NCBI GenBank assembly: GCA_021521415.1
Contig: JAIQDT010011124.1
Span: forward strand, 16,106 to 80,105
Reading direction: 5' to 3'
From: Bidens hawaiensis
Lineage: Eukaryota > Streptophyta > Magnoliopsida > Asterales > Asteraceae
Length of the DNA: 64,000 bases
A program made the translations under genes and the position numbers. Under the pieces are notes generated by a model that saw only the letters and a list, made by a program, of their open reading frames with translations, was not told where the DNA came from and did no database searches. Position 1 is the stretch's first letter. Every line of letters starts with the position of its first letter. Shown here one piece after another: positions 46,944 to 59,195 of the stretch.

Positions 46944-48663
46944 TGATGTTTGTAAATCACACGTGTTTTTCGCGCTATTTATCATTGTTCTAATCACTTA
47001 TTTATCTAATATTTAATTTTTTTAACTTGTTTTAGTATGATCTTACATTAATATGTATTTTGTAGATTACGAGTTTAAAGAAAAAGAAACCGAGCTTTGA
47101 AAGAGAAATAGAGACCTTTTATGCACTATTATTGAAAAATCCAGTTAAAGGCCCGACTCATATCCATTTTGTGAAGCCCATATGTGTTATAATATAATAA
47201 ACAACAAAAAAACAAACCCTAACCAGCCCCTAAATCCAGAAATTAGCAGCTACACCAAGAGAAAAGAAGAAAAAAAGTTATAAACCCTAATCCTTTGGAG
47301 AATTCCGATCGCCAGCTTCAAGTTCAAGACAGAAAGGAGTGTTGCAGCCTATATTGGAAGTGTTTCTAAGTGTTTTTCATATCCAAGAGCAGCCAAGAAA
47401 ATTATACTTCTTCCCCATATTCTTTGGTTTGGTTTATGTCTCATAACTCTTTTGATTTTGATCTTAAAAGTGAATTTTTTTCAATTGAGTTGAGGATTGA
47501 ATTGTGTATGTTCATAATTGATTTTCGGATATTTTCGATTATGTTTTTGGTGATACATATGATGTTATTATGAGTTATAGCTGCTGTCCAAAAATTATGA
47601 GTAGCTAAACTTGTTCGTTCTACCTAGGTTAGATGATTAATGTTTGGTTTTAATGAGTTAAATGGATTGTTTGATTAATATGACTTGAATTGCTATTGAG
47701 AGTTTGGTTTAATGATGAATTAGGTTGTGTTTAGTGGCTGAAATTTTATTGATTTTATCTCAAAATCTCGTGCTTCGGTTAATTGAATTGGTTTTGATTG
47801 ATAGTTGCATGTTCAAGTCTTTACTTTGTGTTTACAGTTTGTTTGCGGTTGGTACAACCGTAGGGTTTTGTTGAGATTGTTAATAGATATAATTCAGCGG
47901 GTAATCACCTTCTTAGAGACCGAGAGGTTATAGGAAGTAAAGTCGTCTCATAGATTTTGCTTGTTAGGATTGGGATTGGGCGAGAGTGGGTTCGGTTCTT
48001 GTCGGGTTTGGGTTCGTGAGCGATTAGTTGGTCTACTTTATGTTAAAGCAAAATTTTCCTATATCCTTGGTTGCATAGTATTCGTTTCCATTAGGGTCGT
48101 GTGTCGGTGTGTCCGAGAGGAGAGTCGACATTAGAACACCTTTGCATTCGTTTCCCGGTTTGTTCTTAAAATCAATTAAGTGTACGTTAAGGTTTGTTAG
48201 TGAGATCGAGTGGTGATCTAGCTTTCTTTAGCGAGCCTTAGTTGTGTCATCTTTAGATACTGGTTGTGAGATCATTCAATCCATTAGCTTGTTAGACCGT
48301 CAATTTGATTCTTACCTAGGTAGACGTTTTCTCCATTGTCAGTCACAGTCGTTAAGTTTCGCTAAGTGTTTCGTTAAGTTAAGATAAGTTAATTAATTTA
48401 GTCAAAGTAGTATAGGTCGAGTAGTTTAATTCTTATAAATCAATTTAAAAAAAAATATTCTTCTTAGGAATGTCTTGTTTAGGGTTTAGTGATCATAGGC
48501 GTTTTCACGTGTCCTTGTGTTCGATACTCGGACTTCTTAGTTCTATATTACTTACGATCGGTAAACTTGCCGGTTGTGTGTGGTTTTATTAAGAAAATCC
48601 GTTTTAAAATTTAAAGCTTAGTTGTGAGTTCCATAAAAAGAAACACCCTTTAGACACACATCA
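46944..48663 (+). repeat. 5' LTR of plus-strand Athila/Tat-type gypsy element
   Basis: The right end, ACACACATCA (48663), precedes a tRNA-Asp-type PBS. The left end is placed at TGATGTTTG (46944), where sequence character changes, but 46947 is equally possible. A promoter-like stretch with TATAATATAATAAAC near 47190 is followed by a purine-rich leader. Confidence 0.6.
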
Positions 48664-48669
48664 AGGTTT

Positions 48670-48687
48670 TGGCGCCGTAGTCGGGGA
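48670..48687 (+). other. primer-binding site, tRNA-Asp type
   Basis: TGGCGCCGTAGTCGGGGA, two mismatches from TGGCGCCGTTGCCGGGGA, the complement of the plant tRNA-Asp 3' end used by Athila/Tat elements. Six bases after the LTR end. Confidence 0.88.
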
Positions 48688-48758
48688 CACGGTTTGAGGC
48701 GTATTGAGAACAACTCGAGTTAGGACCTATCTTGTTCTCTACTTGTTTTTCTTTTGCT

Positions 48759-50115
48759 TTGTTTAAAGACATAATTACAGAAATTGTCCTTTATGTTTAC
48801 ACCAAATTTCAGCGGTTGCCCTTTATCTTTAAAAGTAACATATTTTGTACTTTACGTTTCCAAATGCTACACCATTTGTCCTTTAGCCATAACCCAGTTA
48901 GTTTTCCTCTTAATTCAGCTCATGTGTCTTGCATATGAGGTAAAAGTTGTCATTTACCCATTTGTTTAAAAAACATTTTAATAATATGAAAAAAATAAAT
49001 AAATAAAAATATATAATATAGTATTTTGTCTCTTTAATGTACATCATCAATTCATTAGATCCAGAACCATCAGATCCAACAATCGTTAAGTTCAGAACCC
49101 TAAACTCCCACCTCTCTTATTTGGCCGCCATTGCCACCGTTCAACCAGTCATCGCCACCGTCGTCAACCAGCCACCACAACCATCACTATCTTCGCCATC
49201 AACCATCTTCAACACGATATTAAATCGGAGGTTTAATGGACCTCCAACACGACCGTCGCCGATCTCCATCTTCAACACCACCAACCACCACAACCACCAC
49301 CACCCCCGCCACCATCAACACTTACCACCACCGCACCCCGTCACCATTAACACACCACCACCGTCACCATCAATCTCACCACCACCACCAACGTCACCGT
49401 CAATCTCACCACCGTCACCGTCAATCTTACCACCACCATCAACCTTCACCACCGCCGTTACCATCAACATCCCCGTATTTGATCAGAATCCCGTTACAAT
49501 TTATTGTATTCCCCGGGTTTTGTTACAAAAAGAAATAATTTGGTAAATGCAATTAAACCTCAATTGGAGAGGACATCAAATAAAACCCTCAATTGGAGTC
49601 TGATTGTGTGCGTCGATGGCGTAACAGACGTTGTGAGTATCCCAATCACAGTTTCAACGGATAACGAGAGCAGGTTGTTTCGACAGCTGTTGGGGTGATG
49701 GGAACGGAGATGTATGCCAGAGAGGGGATTAGCATAGTGGATGTGTTTGTCTTAGAAGATGACAGCACAGTGTGGCCGGTGGTAAGGGGTGGCTACTGTG
49801 GTGGTAAGTGGGAGAGACAGATAGGGTGAGAGATAGAGGAGGGAGGGGAGGGGGAGAGATAGGTATTATATATATATATATTAAGTTTATTTATTAAATT
49901 TGTTATGTAAATGGGTTGATTGACCAATTTTCCCTCATGTGCAAGGCATGAGACCTGAGTTAATGAAAAATACTAACTGGGTTAGGGCTAATGGACAAAC
50001 GTTGTAACATTTGAAAACGTAAAGTACAAAATATGTTACTTTTAAAGATAAAGGACAACCACTGAAATTTGGTGTAAACATAAAGGACAATTTCTGTAAT
50101 TCTGTCTTGTATAAA
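48759..50115 (+). mobile_element. Mutator-like (MULE) non-autonomous element in the gypsy leader
   Basis: Element 48768-50106. Its terminal inverted repeats are about 170 bp: ATTACAGAAATTGTCCTTTA at the left, with the reverse complement at the right, and the match continues through TTTACACCAAATTTCAG and AACATATTTTGTACTTTACG. Flanking 9-bp sites TTGTTTAAA and TTGTATAAA match at 8 of 9, as expected for a Mutator-type duplication. The interior (about 49240-49460) is a CACCAC/CGTCAC-rich tract read through as His/Pro/Ser/Thr. No transposase. Confidence 0.82.
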
Positions 50116-50159
50116 TAATTTAGCTAATTTTAGTTTCTTTTGTTTATCTTAATAGTTGT

Positions 50160-51457
50160 ATGCGACGTACTCGATCTCTAGGATCGCCTGAATCTGTGGG
50201 ATTTTCCAAACCACAGAGAGTTGCGTGAGAGAAGTCGTACCAGACCATCTTCTAGTTCTTCTTCTACGTCCGTTGGGAATACATCCTCTTCTTCTACTTA
50301 TTCTAAATCCGTCATTAGGGATAGGATTATGGGCGACGCACCACAGAGGAGGACAATTGCAGACCGAGCCCGTCCGGTCGATGTGGGCGCGAGATCCAGT
50401 ATTACTCCACCAACCATCGCAATTAACACAAATTGGCAAATTCCATCTAACATTCTGAATACCATCTCAAATTATGCTCAATTTCACGGGTTGCTCCAAG
50501 AAAACCCGCATTCTCATCTCACTCGCATTGCACGTATTTGCGACACTTTCCGTCTTGTCTGTGTATCCGAAGACGCCATCAAATTCCGTATTTTTCTGTT
50601 CTCACTCATTAATCATGCGAGTATGTGGCTTGAGTCTCTCCCACAGGGCTTCATATCCACTTGGGCCACCATGCAGACCCAGTTTCTTGAGAAATACGAT
50701 CCTCAGGCTAAGGCCGCTCATTTGCGGAATCAGATTCATTCTTTTCAGATGGTGGACACCGAAAGTTTCTACGAGGCATGGGAGAGGTTTAAAAATTTAC
50801 TTGCTTTATGTTCGTACGATGGCCTGCAAGACTGGGCAGTTTTTGAGAAGTTCTATAACGGGGTAACGTACGCGACGCAGAGTATGCTAGACACGGCTGC
50901 GGGAGGTAATTTGTTGACAACAAAGGATACGGATTAGTGCATTGCTTTTTAATGGGTTGGAAATGAGTTGATACCAGCGACCACCAGCTAAGAGCATCAA
51001 GACCGTCGACATCCCTATCACGCTGCATGCATTTGGTTGACACGAACACCGCACTCACGACACAGGTTGAGGCGTTGACGAAGATTGTGAAGGACTTGCA
51101 GGTGAAAAGTAAGTTGTGCAAGATCGGTAGAGGAGGGCATGATACTGTTCAGTGCCCAGTAGATTTACAGGAGGAGGCAGTAGACTTTGTTAGTAATCCG
51201 AACCGAAATCAAAATATTTTCAATTCTTTTAATTCGGGGTGGAGAGGTAATAAAAATTCCAACTGGAGGAACGGAAATCAGTCCGGCTTCCAGCAACGTC
51301 AGGGTCTATTCCAGGATTCCGGTGAGGGAGCGAGTAGCGGGGAGAAGAAGCCACCTTAGAGGTGATGATGGCACAACAGACACAGACGTTGTCACAGCTC
51401 ACGACTCGAGAGGATTCCCGTCACAAAGAGACCCAAGAGAAATTTCGGGAGCACGAT
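50160..51457 (+). pseudogene. gag: gag of plus-strand Athila/Tat-type gypsy element, truncated
   Basis: ATG 50160 opens MRRTRSLGSPES; a frameshift near 50215 leads to 50221-50937. This has the retrotransposon Gag domain: MWLESLPQGFISTWATMQTQ, FLEKYDPQAKAAHLRNQI, ESFYEAWERFKNLLALC and a TAAGG block. After a stop and shift, 51027-51359 carries a degenerate zinc knuckle, CKIGRGGHDTVQC, whose second Cys is Gly, then an Asn/Gly-rich tail. The reading stops at 51457, where the LTR of a minus-strand element begins. Its pol, if present, should be beyond that insertion, right of the window. Confidence 0.82.
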
Positions 51458-53743
51458 TGATGATCTTCGTTCAAGCCAATCAAAAACCTAGTTAAACTAT
51501 ATAGATAAGGTAAGTAAGGTATCGTATCCACCAGGAGTATGTAGTTAATGCAAATCGTGTACAAATTTAATATTATGAAGTAACCGGTTTTTAGTGCTGA
51601 TCACACAAGCAAATAAAGTGAATTTATGGAATTAAGCAAGTAAATAAATAACCAAGTTTCAATCAATTAACAAGAGCAAATCACACCCGGGAATTCACGT
51701 AAGCAACCTACAGTAATCTCATGCAACCTAACATATAAATTATTAATGATTAACTACACACTGATCAATCGGACAAAACCTTAGACATCAACAATCACTT
51801 TACACACGACACTGGTTATCAAACGGTCCTTGCCAGTGTGACTCAGTTAAGGGCAATCGTATATTTTATCGTATTCAATATAATAAAATATTCATATGAT
51901 CAATTATCTAGCAATTGGTAACAAATCGTTCAGACTAACGTAAACCTAAACCGATTGAACACACAGAAATACCAAACATCAATAATCATATATCAACCAT
52001 CAATAATTATACAAGAGTGTTCTTAATCACATGAAAAAACCTATAATAGTTACAAACTATACATCCTGGGTGAGATTCTAGGAGATTAGCATACCCGTGA
52101 CATCATTGAATCGTCAATAATGAAAATATGGATCATGTATATGGTCTTGGCACGAGCTACAATGGTGAAATCGCCTCATTGGACTGCTGGAAATCACCTC
52201 CCTTGATAAAAATCGAGTTAGGGTTGTTTATGATGAAAAAGTGAATAAAAACTCTAACACCCCGTAAGACTACCCCATCGCGATACGCAATGGGGCCTTC
52301 ACTGGTCCATCGCGTATCGCGATGGAGCAGAAAGTCAACTTTTAATTTAAACCCATCGCGATACGTGATGGGCCTTCAGCCAAGCCTATCGCGTATCGCG
52401 ATGGGGCTTGTCACCAGCAAACTTCAATAATATTCCTCGTTTCGCGTGCTGGACATCTCGGGTCTTCATTCCGTGTCCTATCAGGTACAAATTAAGTACT
52501 TTAACGCCTGTGACCTGAAATCCAATAATACATGTATGAACTATCGAAGTTCCTAAAATAAACGATTAAAACTCTAAAGCACATCAACCTCTATCATAGG
52601 TATGTAAATTATCGCCATTAATACTAGTAAGGTTTAAGGTCATACCAAGTTTCCCAGATTGACACTTTCTAGATTGACATCCCACAAACAAGGTTAAGTG
52701 CTATAATAAAAACAATCGAGCCGCCCAGACGAGTGTACTCTGTTTCCGGTTAAGGCACACATGCTCATACCCCTCATAATATAACATCTCTCCTCTCTTT
52801 TTAATATCTGTACTAGCAAAAGATGTGCTAGTATCACTCTGCTCTCCATATCACTCATAAACAAGTATCCATCCAAAAAACTGCTTTGACACAAATGCAA
52901 ATCAAGTGGACTTAAAAAGGGTTGTAACGAGGCTAGGTGTAAGGGTATGGAAGGGAAATTTTTAAGTAGCTCAAACGATCCGACCCGGCTTGTTACAAAA
53001 CATCTAAATAAACAAAACTAACATACTTACTGATTTCAACATTTTTGTTTACCAGACATAGACGAACTACTACTTGTGTAACTGAATATAAACAAACATC
53101 TTTTTGGTCTTTCTCATTTTTTTAAACATAATAACGTGATGCTTAATAATGGAACAAATAAAAATACAAAAAACAGAACAAATACAAATACAAAGAAACC
53201 TATTAAGCCAGATCGTTTCGTAACATAATATCGGGGTTAATCAAATGAAAAATAGGTCCAAGAAATGCTTTCTATGGGAAGCAACCCCACGCCCCTCTCA
53301 TTACCCACACTCATATGTATAATGTATGAGGCCCAACCCCCCAGTATCCACACTCTCGCTCATCCAGACGAGGCTTAACCTAATTGCCTCTATCACTTTT
53401 GCATTTTGCCAACTACGATTCCGTAATCCCTGAACATCGATAAAAGCTCTCAAATGACATGTGTGTACTATATATATGTGTGTATTATATATATGTGGTC
53501 ATCTCACACACGTACCGGAGGAATTAGGTTGCCGATATAAACATGAGTACCTGTCCCCATGACTCGTTATCCCCGCCTAAACGACCCCATTTTCAACTTC
53601 TCGCTATGAAAACATTTGTGAGTAAGACTATTGAGAAGCTGAAAAACCAACCATGACCAGAAACCTATAACTTGACAATAATTAACAGTTAACAATTTGG
53701 GTTTCTGAACACTCTTCGAGGTACTATCGGGTTAAAATTTTCA
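51458..53743 (-). repeat. 3' LTR region of minus-strand gypsy element
   Basis: On the minus strand the left part ends CTGGTGGATACGATACC...GATCATCA, a U5-like end typical of this clade. Four CCATCGCG palindromes lie at 52273-52406. A minus-strand PPT-like tract (GGGGATGGGGG, complement of 53749-53759) lies just right of the proposed right boundary, which I place at 53743 with low certainty. Confidence 0.45.
52273..52406. repeat. CCATCGCG palindrome cluster in LTR
   Basis: Units 52273-52295 (one mismatch), 52307-52325 (CCATCGCG-TAT-CGCGATGG, perfect), 52352-52372 (one mismatch) and about 52385-52406. Arms 8-10 bp, centre ATA or TAT. Confidence 0.88.
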
Positions 53744-54567
53744 AATTTCCCCCATCCCCAAACTTGAGGTTTACATTGTACTCATTGTTAAAATAGTTAA
53801 ACACTGTCCTCAATGTTAAAATAGTTAAACAATTAATGAACATTTGAGGGACGGGTTGAAATTGATTTTTTTTCTTATTATTTTTTTTTACTGTTAAGCA
53901 ATTTTAAAATTTTGGGCTCAAATGTGACGGATCTACTAACAATTATACAATTACACTTTTAACATTTAAACTAAAAAAACAAAAATAAATTATGAAACCG
54001 AAATCACCTGATATCATCGAGATTGGAAGAGGACCAGTTGCCTCACGAACTCTCATAAACACTCGTATACCCTCGTCTCGACCAAGTACCAAACTGACAA
54101 CCGAACCTGCAAAATCTTGAGACATGTAGAAGCAAGCTTCTTACAAGTGTAAGACCTCGATCTTTTAAGAGTAATGAAAATGATTTTCTGTTGAATTTAG
54201 TAAAACAATTACCAAGCCAAGTTAAGTTGTTTCATAATAAATTTTGTTAAACAAGTTAAACGTTAAAAGACCTTACTCACTTTCGTAGGAATCACGATTG
54301 AATTTAGTATATGCAACAAGCCTTGTGATCCTCCCGGTAGCCCGGGAGGACGAGTGTGGTCTCGTGAGGGTTTATAGTGAACTACACCCACAAAGTTCGG
54401 TTACAACATAATATACAAAGAACTCAAACACTACAGCAATCAAAAGATATATATATATATACATATATGCTCAACCGGTTACCCAAACAGTATTCCTAAT
54501 AATATAATATTAATATAGTACAGACCATGAGAATAAAAACAATATAAAGTAAAAAGGTAAACAAAAG

Positions 54568-55958
54568 CTACTGCACTGGTGGATCATCAGTAGTCTCCGG
54601 CGGTTCCACAGGCTGCTCTTCTGGAATAATTAATGATGCTGGGAGCGGTACCTGCGAAGAACCAAATAACAAATGAAAATTATCATCATAGCGGGCCAGG
54701 TGTGCCCGCATCTCCTGCCTATAGGCTCGGGCCTCCTCCCTCTCGGCCCGAGCCTCCTCCAACATCTGCTGCTGCTGCTGATATATCATCGCGAGTGTGA
54801 ATGGCTGCTGCGGCTGCTGATGCTGTGGTGGTGGTTGTCGAAGCTCGAACTTCGGCTGCTGTCGCATCATGCAAGGGACCGAGATATGTTGTCTGTGTTG
54901 GAATGCCCCTTTGCAAGGCGATAGCTGCTGCTGAACCCTTCGTTGGTGGTACCTGTGGGCTCTCTCGGACCGGGATGAGCGCTGGTGGATCGTCCATCTC
55001 ACAAATCCCGGCTCTCCGAGCATCCGCCAACCCAAACGGCTCTGTAGCCAGTCCCGGGGTGAAGTACTCGACCGGATATCTAACAAAAACAACCAGGCTC
55101 TGTGCAATCCTGGTGATATATGGCCCAAGTGCTAACTGGGCCGTCACCCACTGCAGACTCCGACCTCTGCCAAAAGATGTAAGGAGCAACATCACAATGT
55201 TGGCCTCCCTGCCAGTGATGACAGACATGATGGACAACAGGTCGAAGTTGCTACACTTATCACGACCAGAATGAGGGCTAGCGATAGTGAAAGCAACTAT
55301 GCGGTGTAAGTATCGGTGGACGGGGTCCCTGATAGAGGATGCCACTACAGAACTGAAGTGGGCCCCGTTTGCGATCTGCCCCCAAAACTGAGCCAGATGA
55401 GGCTCAGTGAGCCAAAACTGTCGGTCCCGCTACTGATGCGGCGTATATCCGCGAAAGCTCTGTAAGAACGAGGGAGTCTGGACATCCTCCCACGTGTAGA
55501 AGCTAGTCACCACAGCGAAATTAGGGACCGACATCTCATACACGTGTCGTCCAAGTGAGAACGACACGGCATGCAGCTCGTCGAAATCGGTGGTCGTGAA
55601 TGAGAAAGTCGAGTAAAACTCGCGTGTGAGCTCGACATATGGTATCGAGTCACAGTCGAGTACTGCCAGCCACCGATCCGACATCAATCCCCGGAGCCTG
55701 TCCTCCGACTCCAAAGTACCCAATAATCCCCAATTAAATGACCTCATACCCAATAGCTGCATACCTCGAATGTGAGTAAACCGCGTGTACTCCTCGGTCG
55801 TGATAAGGAACCTAAGTACCTGGTGTTGCGTACGGCGTCCATCGCCCATCGATACCAGGGGCTATCAGTACCTCCTCACCATCGTACCGTATGGTGCGGG
55901 GCCCAGCCCCCTGTCTCTTGCGCCCTGTGGCGCGAGAAGACTCTTGAGCGTCAGGCAT
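54568..55958 (-). pseudogene. env-like (Athila-type additional) ORF, broken
   Basis: The start ATG (complement of 55956-55958) lies two bases after a TTTTGCAG acceptor on the minus strand. Reading: a basic N-terminus; a frameshift near 55830; 55849-55430 with an ITTEEYTRF and FYSTFSFTTTDFDEL domain; a stop at 55427; then the same frame to 54719 with SVITGREANIVMLLLTSFGR and QWVTAQLALGPYITRIAQSL. Another shift near 54890 leads to the C-terminus in 54568-54900, Gln-rich and coiled-coil-like (QQQQMLEEARAEREEARAYR). Position after integrase and before the PPT matches Athila env-like ORFs. No signal peptide or membrane helix seen. Function unknown. Confidence 0.72.
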
Positions 55959-55962
55959 ATCT

Positions 55963-57880
55963 GCAAAATCAAACATGTAAGTTAGATATGTCAACGTTCA
56001 ATGTGGCGATGACCGTATCACATTTTGGTAGTGGTCGTCCCACTTAATAAAATAATATTAAAATAATAAAATAAAATAAAATTAAGACAAAAAATTCGGG
56101 GACACCCTCTGCGTATTTCTCAAAACAAGATTATCTCCCTCGAATGGAGATTGAGTACGGGCGGGTAATCAATTTGCAATTCAAAACAATTAAATTCAAA
56201 CTAGCCATGTGTTCCCGTGACTCGATTAACAAACTTACAATCGAAACGACGCTACACATAACAAACTAATACTAATTAAATAACTGACAGACTGACTCGA
56301 TTAAAGTGCAACAAACAAATCAATAAACTGTCGGCAACAAAGAATTATGTAGCAAATCGGGTTTTGAAAATAAAATATTTATAGAATACTAATAATTTAA
56401 GTTCAAAACAATCGTTAAAAAGCGAACATTCATTATCATTTATTTAATAATAAAATAATGATTTTACATTTCAAACTTCACAACCCGACTTGTTCATTGT
56501 TATGTTTACAATGACCCGTCAAACAATATCCCGACGATCAATAACCCGTTCAAATTCCGACTTTCATTATAACCGATAACACAACCCATCTTAACAAACA
56601 AAGAAAAAAAATCGTCATGATATACCCGCAAAGTCTCAAAAATTCTAAACCACTAACCCGACAATCAAAAAAACGAATATCCCCAATTAACCCAAACAAA
56701 ACAACCCGGTAACCATAATATCAAACCAAACAACAACCAAACACGCCCGACTATCTATGTTAATAAACTAACAACCAAATTAAACTGACAAAAGTGTCAA
56801 ATAAAAATTAACTAAGTAACCCCGATAATCCCGCAACCCACAGTAATAAAAACGAATTATACTACCCCGTCGATAACCTCCCGCAAAGCAATTCAAGTGT
56901 GGACATAACAAAATAGTAAAATAATGGTAATGTACCTCGATGTCGGAAACACGAAACGAAGGCAAAAAACAATGATGGCGGTCAATGACGGTGGTGAGCG
57001 AGGACTGTGGTGGTGACAGTGGCGGTGGGTGTTGGTGATAGGAAGTGGAAGGACGGCGTGGTAGGGTGTGGTGACTGGTGACTGGGATGGTGGTTGTGAT
57101 AACGGGGATGGTGGTGATGTCAGTGAAGATGGTGGATAGTGGTAGCGGCGTTGGTAGGGGGTGGTGATAGGTGAATGAGTTTGGTGGTTGGTGGACGGTG
57201 GTGGTGGAATGGAGTGACAGTGGGAGTGGTGGTGCTGGTGTTAGGTGAAGGTGATGAAAGGGATGGTGGTGGTGCGGTGGTGGTGCGGTGATGACGGCGC
57301 GAGATGGATGGTCGCCGGAGAAGAAATGGGAGGAGAAGCAGTGAACGGAGAAGAAGAATGGGAAGAAGAAGAAGAAGGGTTATTAATATAAAAAAATTCG
57401 GGTCAATCACGACCCATCGCGTTATGCGATGGGTCAAATGGGTGTCGATCGCGTATCGCCACCCAAATCAACTTCAATTAGGGTTTTGACCCCATCGCGA
57501 TACGCGATGGAGGTAATAACAAGCCCATTGCGTATCGCGAAGGGCTCTGTTAACATAAACTAAATTTTTCGAAAACGGGCCCGGACATTTTTTGGCCCGA
57601 CCAATTTCGGCATCCCGACGTCACCCTGAACACATTTCCAAACTCTAAACACACTATACGTACCTGGAAAGACGTGTAATTGACCAAACTCTTACCGAAC
57701 TTCTTGAACTTCCAACTCCAACGAGCTTCCCCACACTTGGCGTTTGCTGCACAAAACTCGAGACGACACTAAGTACAAGATTCAACAAAATGAGACCAAA
57801 CTGGATAGACACTTACAAACCCCGGGTTGCCTCCCGTAAGCGTCGAATTTAAAGTCTACAGCTCGACAGTGCCTCGAACT
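55963..57880 (-). other. spacer/probable intron before env-like ORF
   Basis: Non-coding. It ends (leftwards) with the TTTTGCAG acceptor at 55961. 56989-57300 is a GGTGGT/GATGGT-rich low-complexity tract. 57412-57545 holds a second cluster of CCATCGCG palindromes. A CT-rich leader-like stretch (complement of about 57345-57380) lies between them. Confidence 0.6.
57412..57545. repeat. CCATCGCG palindrome cluster before env-like ORF
   Basis: Units 57412-57434 (ACCCATCGC arms, 3-nt centre region), 57492-57510 (CCATCGCG-ATA-CGCGATGG, perfect), 57523-57545 (degenerate), plus a half-unit near 57446. Same motif as in the LTR at 52273-52406. Confidence 0.88.
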
Positions 57881-59195
57881 CAATTGTCTTCATAAACCGG
57901 TGAAGTCACAATGAAACTCACCGATTCCTCATCGTTCTCATGTATATCTTTCATCTCCAAATATAGCTTCAATCTGTAGCCATTTACCACTTGCCTCAAA
58001 TGATCATCGAAATCCTCAATATCGTACTGACCATGATTCCCGTCTCTTACAACCAAATACGGGCCCGTCCACTTACTTTTTAACTTACCCGGGAAGAGCT
58101 TCATTCTAGTGTTGTACAACCAAAATCCTTGGCCAACTTGAAAAATTCTTCAACCAGATGTTGGCATCATGAACTTTCTTCATCTTTGCCTTCTAAGCGG
58201 ACGCACAATCATATAACTCCTCAATCTCGCACAAAGCCAACTTTCTCGCCTTACCTGCATCATCATAATCCATGCTAACATGTTTAGTAGCCTAAAAGGC
58301 TCTTTGTGCAATTTCAACCGGTAAATGGCAATCCTTTCCTTACACAAGGCTATAAGGAGTGGTTCCAATTGGCGTTTTATAAGCGGTCCGGTAGGCCCAT
58401 TGAGCATCGGTCAACTTAGTTGACAAATCCTTTCGGTCCACCCGAACGGTTTTCTGTAAAATCTGTTTGATTTGCCTATTGGAAACCTCAACTTGTCCAC
58501 TCGTTTGTGGATGGTAAGGAGTTGCAATCCTATGATCAACACTATATCGTTTAAGCAATTTACCGAATTTAAAATTCTTAAAATGAGATCCCCCATCACT
58601 TACGATGGTTCGGGGGACTCCAAATCCCGAAAAGATATTACTTTGAACGAAATTACAAACGACTATGTGATCATTTGTCCTAGTAGCTATCGCTTCAACC
58701 CATTCAGAAACGTAATCGACCACCACTAGGATATACAAATTACCGTGCGAATTCATAAACGGGCCCATGAAATCGATCCCTCAAACATCAAAAATATCAA
58801 CAACTAGGATCGGGTTCAAGGCATCTCTTCCCTCTTAGAAATGCTCCCGAGTTGTTGAAATTTTAAACAGTGTGTCGCGAACTCGTGAACATCCTTAATC
58901 ACCGATGGCCAAAAGTAGCCCCTCGTTAATACTTTTCGAGCGGTTTTCTGGCCACAAAAATGACCACCGCACGCAGACTAATATGTGCGTTCAAACACCG
59001 ATCTGACATCCTCCTCGGGTATGCATCTTCTGATCATCTGATCTGTACCAATTTTGAACTAGTCTGGATCATCCCAAATGTACTGTTTAGCTTGGGACAT
59101 AGACTGTTTCTTCTTTCTCCTTGGCCAATGCTCCGGTAAGTCACCTGCAACTTTAAAATTAACAATATGAGCAAACCACGGATTTTGTGAGACTG
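57880..59195 (-). pseudogene. pol: integrase of minus-strand gypsy element
   Basis: 58768-58340 gives [32 protein letters not shown] and [16 protein letters not shown]. The second Asp and the Glu of the DDE triad are thus present, and the first Asp (GIDFMGP) lies just upstream, in frame after a TGA that replaces the usual Trp. The zinc-binding part upstream is broken, with its last Cys replaced by Phe. After a shift, 58119-57880 holds the GPY/F-type C-terminus (KLKSKWTGPYLVV). It would insert element DNA into the genome but cannot be made intact. Confidence 0.88.

Noticed and set aside
48670..48687. tRNA gene fragment
   Set aside because: Only the 18 bases complementary to a tRNA 3' end are present, at the expected place for a primer-binding site.
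49037..49546. His/Pro-rich 169-codon protein
   Set aside because: Simple CACCAC/CGTCAC sequence within a MULE; overlapping frames are equally open and there is no conserved motif.
52970..52975. Right end of the minus gypsy LTR at an ACGAT site
   Set aside because: ACGAT there is not preceded by CA, so LTR ends would be non-canonical; likely chance. The PPT-like tract at 53749-53759 fits better.
54801..55274. 157-codon plus-strand ORF
   Set aside because: Antisense shadow of the gypsy env-like ORF, which has the better domain evidence.
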